A program made the translations under genes and the position numbers. Positions 1-8,097 of a DNA stretch of 64,000 nucleotides are shown here, piece after piece. The stretch's first letter is position 1; each line of letters starts with the position of its first letter. Where the stretch lies: contig NZ_JADMLH010000002.1 of the NCBI RefSeq assembly GCF_016464385.1, forward strand, positions 722,474-786,473. Reading direction: 5' to 3'. The notes under the pieces are model-generated. The model was not told where the DNA came from. It made no database searches and saw only the letters and a program-made list of their open reading frames with translations. Origin of the DNA: Nucisporomicrobium flavum. GTDB lineage: Bacteria; Actinomycetota; Actinomycetes; Mycobacteriales; Micromonosporaceae.

Positions 1-98
1 GGGGGCGCGGGGGGGGGCCCCCCCGGGGGGGGGGGGGGGGGCGGGGGCGGGGGGGGGGCCCCCCCCCCCGCCCCCCCCCACCACGAAGGAAGCGCTCG
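1..98. other. G/C homopolymer stretch at window start
   Basis: These bases are almost only long runs of G and of C, with no codon structure. They lie just downstream of the stop codon of the minus-strand fasciclin gene. A G-run followed by a C-run could fold as a hairpin, so a damaged terminator is possible, but the pattern looks more like a sequencing or assembly fault at a contig end. Confidence 0.6.
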
Positions 99-752
99 TT
101 ACGGCAGGTCGGAGGGGCGCAGCACCCGGTCGATGGCGTGCGCGATCTGCTTGTTGCCCTTGTTGATGTCGTACTTCACCACGCGCGGGTCGCGGTCCGA
201 GCGGTCCGCGTCCACCAGGCGGATGTACCGGGGGCCGTACCAGCAGCGGGTGACGTCCACAGTGACCTTGCCGCCGCCGGCCGTGGTCAGCTTCGCGCCG
301 TCGGACTTCAGGGCCGCCTTGCGGTCGATCGTCGCGCCCGGCACCACGTGGTAGAGCAGCACCGCCTCGACCGTGTCGATGCCCAGGCCCGCGACGGCCG
401 TGAAGGCCTGCTTCTCGCTCGGCAGCTTGCGGCTGTTCGTGATGTCGGCGACGAGCTTCTGGAAGGCCGCGTCGGTCGGCACGAACGCGGTCAGCGCCAC
501 CTTGCCGTCGGTGAGCACCTTGACCGGGCTGGCGGGCTTGGCGTCCAGCACGGCGAGCACCGCGGCGGTGAGGACGTCGAAGTCGCGGCTGTTGCGGTCG
601 AAGCCGCTCGTGTCCTTGGTCAGGACCGCGGCCAGCGACCGCGTGCCGGTCTTGCCGGAGGCGGAGGCGCCGGCGGCGCCCACCGCGGTGACCGCCAGCA
701 CGGCAGCGGTGGCGGTGGCGGCGGTACGAGCGAGCAGTCTTGCCACGTTCAT
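99..752 (-). CDS. Secreted fasciclin (FAS1) domain protein
   Basis: A 217-residue protein. Residues 1-31 form a Sec signal peptide (basic n-region, Ala/Val core, cleavage near ASA). The rest is one FAS1 domain: the first conserved block is around residues 86-97 (ALTAFVPTDAAF), the H-box is YHVVPG at 134-139, and the end block is near 205-213. FAS1 proteins are exported or surface adhesion-type proteins with no known catalysis. The ATG at 752 is chosen because GAAGGA lies about nine bases upstream and the signal peptide begins there, although the frame stays open much further upstream. The Ala-rich leader and single FAS1 domain fit small actinobacterial members; ligand unknown. Confidence 0.85.
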   Translation of the reverse strand: MNVARLLARTAATATAAVLAVTAVGAAGASASGKTGTRSLAAVLTKDTSGFDRNSRDFDVLTAAVLAVLDAKPASPVKVLTDGKVALTAFVPTDAAFQKLVADITNSRKLPSEKQAFTAVAGLGIDTVEAVLLYHVVPGATIDRKAALKSDGAKLTTAGGGKVTVDVTRCWYGPRYIRLVDADRSDRDPRVVKYDINKGNKQIAHAIDRVLRPSDLP

Positions 753-859
753 CTGCGCACATCCTTCGTCGGTGAAGTCGTGGACCCGTGATCGGCGGGG
801 TGCCGTCACCCGGGTCTTCGCTACGACCGGCCGGGATGGATGCAGCTTTCTCCAAGCTT

Positions 860-1504
860 CTACGCGACGTTGATCGGGCGGAACTGCACGCTCACCCGCG
901 GGCCCACCGGCTTGGCCGTCTTCGGGATCGCGTGCTCCCATGTGCGCTGGCAGGAACCGCCCATCACGATCAGATCCCCGTGGCCCTGCGGGAACCGCAG
1001 CGTCTCCGCGCCGCCCGCCCGCGGCCGGAGCATCAGGTTGCGAGGCGAGCCGAACGACACGATCGCCACCATGGTGTCCTCGCGCGACGAGCGGCCCAGG
1101 GTGTCGCCGTGCCACGCGACGCTGTCACGGCCGTCACGATACAGGCACATGCCGGCGGTCACGAACGGCTCGCCCAGCTCGGCGCGGTAGTGGGCGGACA
1201 GGGCCTCGCGCGCCTCGGTGAGCGCCGGATGCGGCAGCTGCTCGTCGCGCCCGTACCAGCGCAGCAGCCGCGGGACATCGACCACCCCGTCGTACATCTG
1301 GCGGCGCTCGGCACGCCAGTCGACCTCGGTCAGCAGCGTCCGGAAGACGTCGTCGGAGCCGTGCACCCAGCCGGGCAGCACGTCCACCCACGCGCCGGCG
1401 GTCAACCGGTGCCGGACCAGGCGGCCGGGCAGCGGATCGACGGTCGGGCCGGCCCCGCCCATGAGGTCGAGCATCGACGGCTGATAAGCACCCACGGCGG
1501 CCAC
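860..1504 (-). CDS. AlkB-like Fe(II)/2-oxoglutarate dioxygenase
   Basis: A 214-residue member of the 2OG-Fe(II) oxygenase superfamily, closest to AlkB. The metal ligands are visible as H132-x-D134 (WHGD) and H191 (WEHAIPK). The 2-oxoglutarate-binding arginines are R203 and R209 in RVSVQFRP. AlkB enzymes oxidatively remove methyl or etheno lesions from bases. The length matches bacterial AlkB. The start at 1504 is the first in a short gap (33 bp) after the upstream phosphotransferase gene on the same strand, so the two may be cotranscribed. I see no ada-type regulator nearby. Substrate (DNA, RNA or other) cannot be told from sequence. Confidence 0.85.
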   Translation of the reverse strand: MAAVGAYQPSMLDLMGGAGPTVDPLPGRLVRHRLTAGAWVDVLPGWVHGSDDVFRTLLTEVDWRAERRQMYDGVVDVPRLLRWYGRDEQLPHPALTEAREALSAHYRAELGEPFVTAGMCLYRDGRDSVAWHGDTLGRSSREDTMVAIVSFGSPRNLMLRPRAGGAETLRFPQGHGDLIVMGGSCQRTWEHAIPKTAKPVGPRVSVQFRPINVA

Positions 1505-1537
1505 TCTACGCCGGCTTTAGAACTCGTGTACGACAGC

Positions 1538-2368
1538 TCAGGCCGCCAACGCCCGATCGAGCTCGGGGAGGACGGACTGCAGCCATCGCAACTCGCGGGC
1601 GTGGTGCTCCAGGACATCGGCGGCCTGCGAGGGCGTCACGGGCGCGTGCTGCACACGTCCGGCCGCGAGCACCCGGCACCGCTGCAGGGCGGGAAGGACG
1701 GCCGGTGGACCGGTCAGCCCGTACGCGTCCACGAACAGCCGGAGCCGGGCCGCGATGTCCGGTACGGGATCGAATCCCGCCTCCCGTAACTGCGCGGGCG
1801 GGGCCAACGGAACGAACTCCCATGCCGCCGCAGCGAGGTCCACCACGGGGTCGACCGGGCCGGCCGCATCCCAGTCGATGAACGCCACCGGCACACCACC
1901 CTGATAGACCGTGTTCCAGGGGCCGAGATCACCGTGCGAGACGATCTCCCCGACGCGAGGCGGGCAGGGGTGGAACCGGTACCCGGTGTCGGCCGGCCGG
2001 TAACCACGCGCGGCCTCGTGAAGCTGTCGGACCAGCCCCGCGGCCGCAACCAGGGCGGCCTCGGACCGGGCGAAGGGTGGCAGCCGATGCCCACGCCCGG
2101 GCTGCCACTGCGGATCGGCCGGCACGTCTCCTTCGAGGAACGTGAGAACCTCGCGGCTCCCATCAACGCCGAGGAACCGGGGCGCACCGGCGAATCCGGC
2201 GGCCTCCAAGTGCCGTAGATACTCATGAACGGCCCCGGACCACGAACCCATCGGCCGCAGGAGTTGCCCACCGCGGCGGACGATGCCCTGCGTCATCCTT
2301 CCCGCGGGAAGCGGAGTCTCCGCATGCACCCACCAAGTATGGGCGGGTTGGGATCGACCGCGGCTCAC
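1538..2368 (-). CDS. Aminoglycoside phosphotransferase-family protein
   Basis: A 276-residue kinase-like fold protein. The catalytic loop is HGDLGPWN (H145, D147, N152) and the metal-binding segment is IDWDAA (D165, D167), the APH/choline kinase signature. The GTG at 2368 is kept although no clear Shine-Dalgarno is seen, because the segment before the internal ATG (residue 25), ETPLPAGR, looks like the usual N-terminus of this family. The substrate is unknown. Many actinomycete genomes hold dozens of such paralogues, and few are true resistance enzymes. It is transcribed divergently from the GNAT gene and lies 33 bp ahead of the AlkB-like gene. Confidence 0.8.
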   Translation of the reverse strand: MSRGRSQPAHTWWVHAETPLPAGRMTQGIVRRGGQLLRPMGSWSGAVHEYLRHLEAAGFAGAPRFLGVDGSREVLTFLEGDVPADPQWQPGRGHRLPPFARSEAALVAAAGLVRQLHEAARGYRPADTGYRFHPCPPRVGEIVSHGDLGPWNTVYQGGVPVAFIDWDAAGPVDPVVDLAAAAWEFVPLAPPAQLREAGFDPVPDIAARLRLFVDAYGLTGPPAVLPALQRCRVLAAGRVQHAPVTPSQAADVLEHHARELRWLQSVLPELDRALAA

Positions 2369-2470
2369 GCGCTTGTCCGTGGCCGGACGCCGCTCTGGCG
2401 TGCCGCTATCAGGCCTGGGGGCCGAACACCTACGAGCAGACGATCCTCGCCGACGACGGAGAATCCTTCC

Positions 2471-2890
2471 ATGATCGTGCGAAGGGGCGGGGAGGCCGAC
2501 ATGGCGGCGCTCGCCGGACTACGTGACATCGGCGAGGGCGGGCTCGCGGCGTTCGCCGGCTGGGTGGCGGCCCATGCGGAGACGCACCTGCCGTTCGTCG
2601 CCGAGGTCGACGGGCAGGTGATCGGTGCGGCCTGGCTGCTCGTCGCCGAACGGGTGCCCGGTGGCGCGGCGACGAGCCGCTGGTACGGCGACATCCAGTC
2701 GGTCATGGTGCGTGAGGGGCACCGCAACCGCGGCGTCGGTGCCGCGCTGATGGCGGCGATCCTGAACGAGGCGAGGGCCCGCGGGCTGGAGCATGTGACT
2801 GTCCACTCGGGGCGTCGCGCGGTGGATTTCTACCTGCGGAACGGCTTCGGTCAGCACCGCCAGATGCTGATCTGGGAGCCAGGGGAGTAG
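2471..2890 (+). CDS. GNAT-family N-acetyltransferase
   Basis: A 139-residue acetyl-CoA-dependent transferase. The acetyl-CoA loop is RNRGVGAALMAA near residues 88-99, preceded by the strand carrying IQSVMV. The C-terminal part has VDFYLRNGFGQHR, the typical GNAT end motif. The ATG at 2471 is chosen because it begins the fold directly (MIVRRGGEADMAAL) and has GGAGAA at 2458-2463; the open frame reaches further upstream but that part is not GNAT-like. The substrate cannot be predicted. Divergent from the phosphotransferase gene; about 110 bp of non-coding DNA follow before sdhB. Confidence 0.82.
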   Translation: MIVRRGGEADMAALAGLRDIGEGGLAAFAGWVAAHAETHLPFVAEVDGQVIGAAWLLVAERVPGGAATSRWYGDIQSVMVREGHRNRGVGAALMAAILNEARARGLEHVTVHSGRRAVDFYLRNGFGQHRQMLIWEPGE

Positions 2891-2961
2891 GCGCGCCCGG
2901 GTGCCGCATGCCGCGAGTCGCCGACGGGGTGATGCGGTTGTCGGCGGGTGGATCCGTACCG

Positions 2962-2998
2962 GAAAAGGAGAGGGACCCGCCGGAAAGCGGGTCCCTCG
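2962..2998 (-). terminator. Rho-independent terminator of the sdh operon
   Basis: A perfect 11-bp inverted repeat, gagggacccgc (2970-2980) and gcgggtccctc (2987-2997), with a 6-nt loop starts four bases after the sdhB stop codon. Read on the minus strand the hairpin is followed by TCCTTTTCC. This is a classic intrinsic terminator, rare in such GC-rich DNA. Confidence 0.88.
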
Positions 2999-3001
2999 CG
3001 A

Positions 3002-4042
3002 TCAGTCCTTGCCCGGTTCGGGGTGGTTGTAGGTCACGTTGGGCAGCGGGAACTGCTGGTCGTCGCCGAAGGGCGACGGGCCACCCGGCCGTTCCGCGAG
3101 CAGCTCGGCGACGTCGAGCCTGCCGTCCGGGTTGAGCGCCGGCGCGGTGGGCAGCGGGGCGCCCGACTTGCCGAGCCCGGCCGCGACGCCCGTGACGCCT
3201 TCCGACGTGCTCGGCGCCATCGACTGCCCGGATCCGCCGGTGCTGTTGCCGTGCGAGCCGTGGCCGTGCGAGCCGTGGCCGTTGGAGTCGTCCAGCTGGT
3301 CGCGCCGGAAGATCTTGCGGCCGAGCCAGACCAGCGGGTCGTAGCGGCGGTCCACCACCCGTTCCTTCATCGGGATGATGGCGTTGTCCGTGATCTTGAT
3401 GTGCTCCGGGCAGACCTCGGTGCAGCACTTGGTGATGTTGCAGTAGCCGAGGCCCTGGCTGGCCTGCGCGTACTCCTTGCGGTCCGTACGGTCGTCCAGC
3501 GGGTGCATGTCCAGCTCGGCCGCGCGGATGAAGAAGCGCGGGCCGCTGAACGCCTTCTTGTTCTCCTCGTGGTCACGCACGACGTGGCAGGTGTTCTGGC
3601 AGAGGAAGCACTCGATGCACTTGCGGAACTCCTGCGAGCGCTCGACGTCCACCTGCTTCATCCGGTAGTCGCCGGGCGCGACGCCCTTCGGCGGCGCGAA
3701 CGCGGGCGTCTCGCGGGCCTTCTCGTAGTTGAAGGACACGTCGGTCACCAGGTCGCGGATCACCGGGAAGGTGCGCAGCGGCGTGATGGTGACGGTCTCG
3801 TTCTCCTCGAACGTCGACATCCGCGTCATGCAGCTCAGCCGCGGCTTGCCGTTGATCTCCATCGAGCAGGAGCCGCACTTGCCGGCCTTGCAGTTCCAGC
3901 GGCACGCCAGGTCCGGCGCCTCGGTGGCCTGCAGCCGGTGGATGGCGTCGAGCACGACCTCGCCCTCGTTGACCTCCACCTGGAAGTCGCGGATCTCGCC
4001 GCCGGACGAGTCGCCCCGCCAGATCCGGAAGTGGCGCTTCAT
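3002..4042 (-). CDS. sdhB: Succinate dehydrogenase iron-sulfur subunit
   Basis: The 346-residue iron-sulfur subunit passes electrons from SdhA to the membrane quinone site. Ligands are visible for all three clusters: C51, C56, C59, C71 for 2Fe-2S; C142, C145, C148 plus C211 for 4Fe-4S; C152, C201, C207 for 3Fe-4S. The conserved body ends near residue 248 (WLGRKIFRR), where most homologues stop. About 98 more residues follow: a Gly/Ser/His linker (NGHGSHGHGSHG), a low-complexity part and an acidic/proline end. The ATG overlaps the sdhA stop (TGATG), which implies translational coupling. It belongs to the Sdh1-type operon order known from mycobacteria (anchor, flavoprotein, iron-sulfur). Confidence 0.93.
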   Translation of the reverse strand: MKRHFRIWRGDSSGGEIRDFQVEVNEGEVVLDAIHRLQATEAPDLACRWNCKAGKCGSCSMEINGKPRLSCMTRMSTFEENETVTITPLRTFPVIRDLVTDVSFNYEKARETPAFAPPKGVAPGDYRMKQVDVERSQEFRKCIECFLCQNTCHVVRDHEENKKAFSGPRFFIRAAELDMHPLDDRTDRKEYAQASQGLGYCNITKCCTEVCPEHIKITDNAIIPMKERVVDRRYDPLVWLGRKIFRRDQLDDSNGHGSHGHGSHGNSTGGSGQSMAPSTSEGVTGVAAGLGKSGAPLPTAPALNPDGRLDVAELLAERPGGPSPFGDDQQFPLPNVTYNHPEPGKD

Positions 4043-5952
4043 CAGTTGGCCTCCGTCGTGATCGCGTCGAACTCGGCGAGCTCCTCATCGGTCAGGTACT
4101 TGCTGAGCTCACTGCGCTTGAAGAGCCCGAGGAGCTCGTCGCGCATCTTCGGCAGCGGCTTGCGCTCCAGATGCACGTCGCCCGCCTCGTCCAGCGAGCA
4201 GACCAGGTTCACCTTGCGCCACTCCGGGCTCATCTTCGGGAAGTCCTCGCGGGTGTGACCGCCGCGGGACTCCTCGCGCTCGAGCGCGGCCTTCGCCGTG
4301 CACTCCGAGACGACGAGCATGTTGCGCAGGTCCAGGGCCAGGTGCCAGCCCGGGTTGTACTGCCGGCCGCCGGCCGCGCCGACGTTCGCCACGCGCACCT
4401 TCAGCTCCTGCAGCCGCTTCAGCGCGTCGGTCAGCTCCGCCTCGCGGCGGATGATGCCGACCAGGTCACCCATGACGGCCTGCAGGTCCTGCTGCAACGT
4501 GTACGGGTTCTCGCCGTTCTCCCGGCTCAGCGGCGCGAGCGCGGTGTCGACCGCGGCCTCCACGTCCGCGGTGGCCACCTTCGGGCGCTTGGGCAGCGCG
4601 TCGGTGTACGCGGCCGCGTGCTCACCCGCGCGCTTGCCGAACACCAGCAGGTCGGACAGCGAGTTGCCGCCCAGCCGGTTGGAGCCGTGCATGCCGCCGG
4701 ACACCTCGCCGGCCGCGAACAGGCCCTCGACGTGGCCGAACGCGGCACCCGAGTCGGGGTCCACCTCGACGCCGCCCATCACGTAGTGACAGGTCGGTCC
4801 GACCTCCATCGGCTCCTTGGTGATGTCGACGTCGGCCAGCTCCTTGAACTGGTGGTACATCGACGGGAGCCGCCGGGTGATCGTCTCGGCCGGCATGCGC
4901 GTGGAGACGTCGAGGAACACGCCGCCGGACTTCGTGCCGCGGCCGGCCTTGACCTCGCTGTTGATGGCGCGGGCCACCTCGTCGCGGGGCAGCAGCTCGG
5001 GCGGGCGCCGGTTGTTGTCCGGGTCGGTGTACCAGCGGTCCGCCTCCTCCTCGGTGTCGGCGTACTGGTGCCGGAACACGTCGGGGACGTAGTCGAACAT
5101 GAACCGCTTGCCGTCGGAGTTGCGCAGCACACCACCGTCGCCGCGGACCGACTCGGTGACCAGGATGCCCTTGACGGACGGCGGCCAGACCATGCCGGTC
5201 GGGTGGAACTGCAGGAACTCCATGTTGATCAGCGTCGCCCCGGCGCGCAGCGCCAGCGCGTGCCCGTCACCGGTGTACTCCCAGGAGTTGGAGGTCACCT
5301 TGTACGACCGCCCGACGCCGCCGGTGGCCAGCACGACCGCGGGCGCCTCCAGCAGGATGAACTCGCCGGTCTCGCGGTAGTAGCCGAACGCGCCGGCGAT
5401 GCGGTCGCCCTCGAGCAGCAGCTCCGTGATCGTCGTCTCGGCGAACACCCGGATCCGCGAGTCGTAGCTCCCGGTCTCGGCGAAGTCCTCCTGCTGCAGC
5501 GACACGATCTTCTGCTGCAGCGTACGGATCAGCTCCAGGCCCGTACGGTCGCCGACGTGCGCGAGGCGGGGGTACTCATGGCCGCCGAAGTTGCGCTGAG
5601 AGATCTTGCCGTCCTTCGTACGGTCGAACAGCGCCCCGTACGTCTCCAGCTCCCAGATCCGCTCCGGGGCCTCCTTGGCGTGCAGCTCCGCCATCCGGAA
5701 GTTGTTCAGGAACTTGCCGCCGCGCATGGTGTCACCGAAGTGCACCATCCAGTTGTCGCGGCTGTTCACGTTGCCCATCGCCGCCGCGGCGCCGCCCTCG
5801 GCCATGACCGTGTGCGCCTTGCCGAACAGCGACTTCGAGATGATCGCGGTCTTCTTGCCGGCCAGCCGGGCCTCGATGGCGGCCCGCAGCCCGGCGCCGC
5901 CCGCGCCGATGACGACGACGTCGTAGTGGTGTCGTTCGATTCGCGTAGTCAT
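4042..5952 (-). CDS. sdhA: Succinate dehydrogenase flavoprotein subunit
   Basis: The 636-residue catalytic subunit oxidises succinate to fumarate using covalent FAD. The N-terminal Rossmann motif is VVVIGAGGAGLRAA (residues 13-26). H47 in GKAHTVMAEGG is at the position of the flavin-linking histidine. Substrate-binding motifs HPTG and RGDGGVLRN and the conserved HGSNRLGGNSLSDLL block are intact. Length matches Sdh1-type flavoproteins. It lies 15 bp after the anchor gene and overlaps sdhB by one base, so all three are one transcript. Direction of the reaction (succinate dehydrogenase against fumarate reductase) is inferred from the mycobacterial Sdh1 operon, not from sequence. Confidence 0.95.
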   Translation of the reverse strand: MTTRIERHHYDVVVIGAGGAGLRAAIEARLAGKKTAIISKSLFGKAHTVMAEGGAAAAMGNVNSRDNWMVHFGDTMRGGKFLNNFRMAELHAKEAPERIWELETYGALFDRTKDGKISQRNFGGHEYPRLAHVGDRTGLELIRTLQQKIVSLQQEDFAETGSYDSRIRVFAETTITELLLEGDRIAGAFGYYRETGEFILLEAPAVVLATGGVGRSYKVTSNSWEYTGDGHALALRAGATLINMEFLQFHPTGMVWPPSVKGILVTESVRGDGGVLRNSDGKRFMFDYVPDVFRHQYADTEEEADRWYTDPDNNRRPPELLPRDEVARAINSEVKAGRGTKSGGVFLDVSTRMPAETITRRLPSMYHQFKELADVDITKEPMEVGPTCHYVMGGVEVDPDSGAAFGHVEGLFAAGEVSGGMHGSNRLGGNSLSDLLVFGKRAGEHAAAYTDALPKRPKVATADVEAAVDTALAPLSRENGENPYTLQQDLQAVMGDLVGIIRREAELTDALKRLQELKVRVANVGAAGGRQYNPGWHLALDLRNMLVVSECTAKAALEREESRGGHTREDFPKMSPEWRKVNLVCSLDEAGDVHLERKPLPKMRDELLGLFKRSELSKYLTDEELAEFDAITTEAN

Positions 5953-5967
5953 GTGTCTGGGGGCCCT

Positions 5968-6774
5968 CTAGTTGATGAAGCGCAGGTCGGAGAACCAGCC
6001 GGCCGACACCGCCATGACGTAGAAGTCGGTCAGGGCGAGCGTGCCGAGGGTGATCCAGGCGAGCTGCATGTGCTTTGCGTTCAACTTCGACACGAAGACC
6101 CAGAAGCGGTAGCGCACCGGGTGCTTGGAGAAGTGCTTCAGCCGCCCGGCGACGATGTGCCGGCACGAGTGGCAGGACACCGTGTACGCCCACAGCATCA
6201 CCACGTTGATCACCAGCACGATGTTGCCCAGCCCGAACCCGAACTTCTCCCCGGACTGGAACGCCACGACCGCGTCCCAGGTGTTGATCACGGAGATGAT
6301 CGCGGCGGCGTAGAACGCGTACCGGTGGACGTTCTGGAAGATCAGCGGGAACCGCGTCTCACCGGTGTACTTCTTGTGCCCGTCCGGCACGGCGCAGGCC
6401 GGCGGCGACAGCCAGAAGGCGCGGTAGTACGCCTTCCGGTAGTAGTAACAGGTGAGCCGGAAGAGCAAGAGGAACGGAAGGGTCAACGCGGCTTCCGGGA
6501 TGAGCCAGAAGGACGGCAGCGGCGTGCCGAACTCCGCGGACCCCTCGACGCACCGGTCGGTGAGACAGGGCGAGTAGAACGGGGTCAGATAGTGATACTG
6601 GTCGACGTAGTACCACTTGTGCATGAACACGCGGACAGTGGCGTAGATCACCCACGCACTGAGCCCTACGAAGGTCACCAGCGGCGGAATCCACCACCGG
6701 TCCGTCCGCAACGTCCTCGCCGCGATGGCGGCGCGAGCACGCCCCGCATCCGGCCTCGTTGCCGTCGTCGTCAT
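5968..6774 (-). CDS. Succinate dehydrogenase membrane anchor (Sdh1-type)
   Basis: A 268-residue membrane protein with about five hydrophobic helices: near WWIPPLVTFVGLSAWVIYA, FWLIPEAALTLPFLLLF, YAFYAAAIISVINTW, NIVLVINVVMLWAY and MQLAWITLGTLALTDF. It resembles the single anchor subunit of actinobacterial Sdh1 rather than separate SdhC/SdhD. Several His and Cys residues (VSCHSCRHI, KHFSKHP) could bind haem or quinone. The ATG at 6774 has GGGAGAG just upstream; the longer open frame before it is promoter DNA. First gene of the operon, so its upstream region probably carries the main promoter. Confidence 0.85.
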   Translation of the reverse strand: MTTTATRPDAGRARAAIAARTLRTDRWWIPPLVTFVGLSAWVIYATVRVFMHKWYYVDQYHYLTPFYSPCLTDRCVEGSAEFGTPLPSFWLIPEAALTLPFLLLFRLTCYYYRKAYYRAFWLSPPACAVPDGHKKYTGETRFPLIFQNVHRYAFYAAAIISVINTWDAVVAFQSGEKFGFGLGNIVLVINVVMLWAYTVSCHSCRHIVAGRLKHFSKHPVRYRFWVFVSKLNAKHMQLAWITLGTLALTDFYVMAVSAGWFSDLRFIN

Positions 6775-6858
6775 TGACTGCTCTCCCTGACAGTGCTGTT
6801 GGACCTGCTCTGCCGGCGGGCGCCCGTGAACGTGATTGCTCCGGGGATGCGCGTCCGC

Positions 6859-6875
6859 AATGTGTGGCACACGTT
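6859..6875. promoter_or_regulatory. Dyad in the sdh operon promoter region
   Basis: A near-perfect palindrome, aatgtgtggcacacgtt, with GTGTG-G-CACAC as its exact core lies about 85-100 bp upstream of the first sdh gene. It does not match the Rex consensus (TGTGAAC..) or the CRP consensus well. The position suggests an operator, but the protein that binds it is unknown. Confidence 0.45.
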
Positions 6876-6963
6876 ACAACGAAGGTCAGGTCGATGCCGC
6901 GTAAGGGAAGGCTTAGGGCCTGAGGTCCGTTTCCGGGCGGTGACCGGGCCTGCTCACGGGTGT

Positions 6964-6984
6964 GGCCCGGCCGGTGGCCGGGCC
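6964..6984 (-). terminator. GC-rich hairpin after membrane protein gene
   Basis: A perfect 9-bp inverted repeat, ggcccggcc and ggccgggcc with a 3-nt loop, lies about 12 bp downstream of the stop of the minus-strand gene ending at 6996. No T-run follows, so this is a possible terminator only. Confidence 0.4.
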
Positions 6985-6995
6985 CGGCTTCCCGG

Positions 6996-7958
6996 TTACA
7001 GGTCGGGTGCGGCCAGGCGGCGGAGCGGTCCGGCGCAGGCTTCCGGGGAACTGCGGGCCAGCTCGTCGGCCACGGCCCGGCCGTCGCCGGTCCGGGGAGC
7101 GACGAAGAACGCGGGGGTACGCGACTTCGCCTGCGCATCCAACCCTTCGGCATACGCGGTACGCGCATCCACCAACTCTCGCCACCCGTCGGCGGCCCGG
7201 CGGTCCCGCACCTGCGTCACGTAGATCCGAGCGGCGGCATTCTCGTCCCGTACGGCCGTTGCCCGGGCCTGCGGCGACGTGGTGGCACCGGGCGGGGTGA
7301 GCCGGTTGAGGCGCTGCTCCAGCTCCAGGCAGGCGGCGTCGCGGAGGCTGCGGTCCTCATGGGCCTCGGCGGCATCGTCGCGCAGGTCGGCGACCGTCGA
7401 GAGGACGGCGAGCCCACCGGCGCAGAACGCGATGACGAGCAGGGCGGCACCGACCGAGATCCCCGCCACCAGCCAGCGACGGCGGCGACGTTTGCGGGCG
7501 TCGGTCTCGGGCCCGGCGGGCGAGAGGCGTGCGGCGCGGGTACGGCCGGGGGTCGCCTTCCCGGCGCGGAATCTGGGGGCAGTGGTGCCGGGCGGGGTGG
7601 TGGGCTGCTCTTGCGTGCTCGTGTCAGCTCCTGCGCCGGGCGCTGCTCCTGCGTTGGCTGCTGCTCCTGCGTTGGCTGCTGCTCGTGCGCCCGGCGTTGC
7701 TCCTGTGCCAGCTGGCGAGCTGGCGCCGGGCCGCGTGCCGGCCGTGGAACCGCCGCCCCGCCGCGGGCCGGCTTTCGAGCCGGTGCTGGTGTCCGGGGCT
7801 GCGGGTGAGGTCGCCTTGGCCGGGACTCCGCCGCCGCTCGGGACCGCTCCGGCGGCAGCTGCGCCGGCCGGTGGGCCCGTCGTCGGCTCGACGGCGTCGC
7901 CGGGCCCGGCTCCCTCGGCGTCCGGGTTCCGTCCCTGCTCATGCGGCGTGTCGCTCAC
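6996..7958 (-). CDS. Hypothetical single-pass membrane protein
   Basis: A 320-residue protein of unknown function. Residues 1-~155 are low-complexity Ala/Gly/Pro/Thr with a short repeated AANAGA-type stretch, so this part is probably disordered and cytosolic. A basic RKRRRRRWL segment precedes one transmembrane helix (about 165-190). The remaining ~130 residues are helical and extracytoplasmic. The start is a GTG at 7958. The architecture resembles actinobacterial membrane proteins with a disordered tail, but I do not recognise a named family. Codon bias supports real coding. It is not obviously in an operon. Confidence 0.72.
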   Translation of the reverse strand: MSDTPHEQGRNPDAEGAGPGDAVEPTTGPPAGAAAAGAVPSGGGVPAKATSPAAPDTSTGSKAGPRRGGGSTAGTRPGASSPAGTGATPGARAAANAGAAANAGAAPGAGADTSTQEQPTTPPGTTAPRFRAGKATPGRTRAARLSPAGPETDARKRRRRRWLVAGISVGAALLVIAFCAGGLAVLSTVADLRDDAAEAHEDRSLRDAACLELEQRLNRLTPPGATTSPQARATAVRDENAAARIYVTQVRDRRAADGWRELVDARTAYAEGLDAQAKSRTPAFFVAPRTGDGRAVADELARSSPEACAGPLRRLAAPDL

Positions 7959-8020
7959 GGCCCCAGTGAAACACGACAGTCAATACGCCGCCGCCGGCGG
8001 CACCCGCCCGCCCCGCGCCA

Positions 8021-8078
8021 GGCAAGCGCCCGCCCCGCCCCCGGCAAGCGCCCGCCCCGCCTCCGGCAAGCACCCGCC
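8021..8078. repeat. 22-bp tandem repeat, about 2.6 copies
   Basis: A unit beginning ggcaagcgcccgccccgcc recurs at 8021, 8043 and (diverged) 8065. It fills much of the 139-bp gap between the membrane protein gene and the TldE-like gene. No function is evident. Confidence 0.6.
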
Positions 8079-8097
8079 ATTCGCGACCCCGTTCGCG

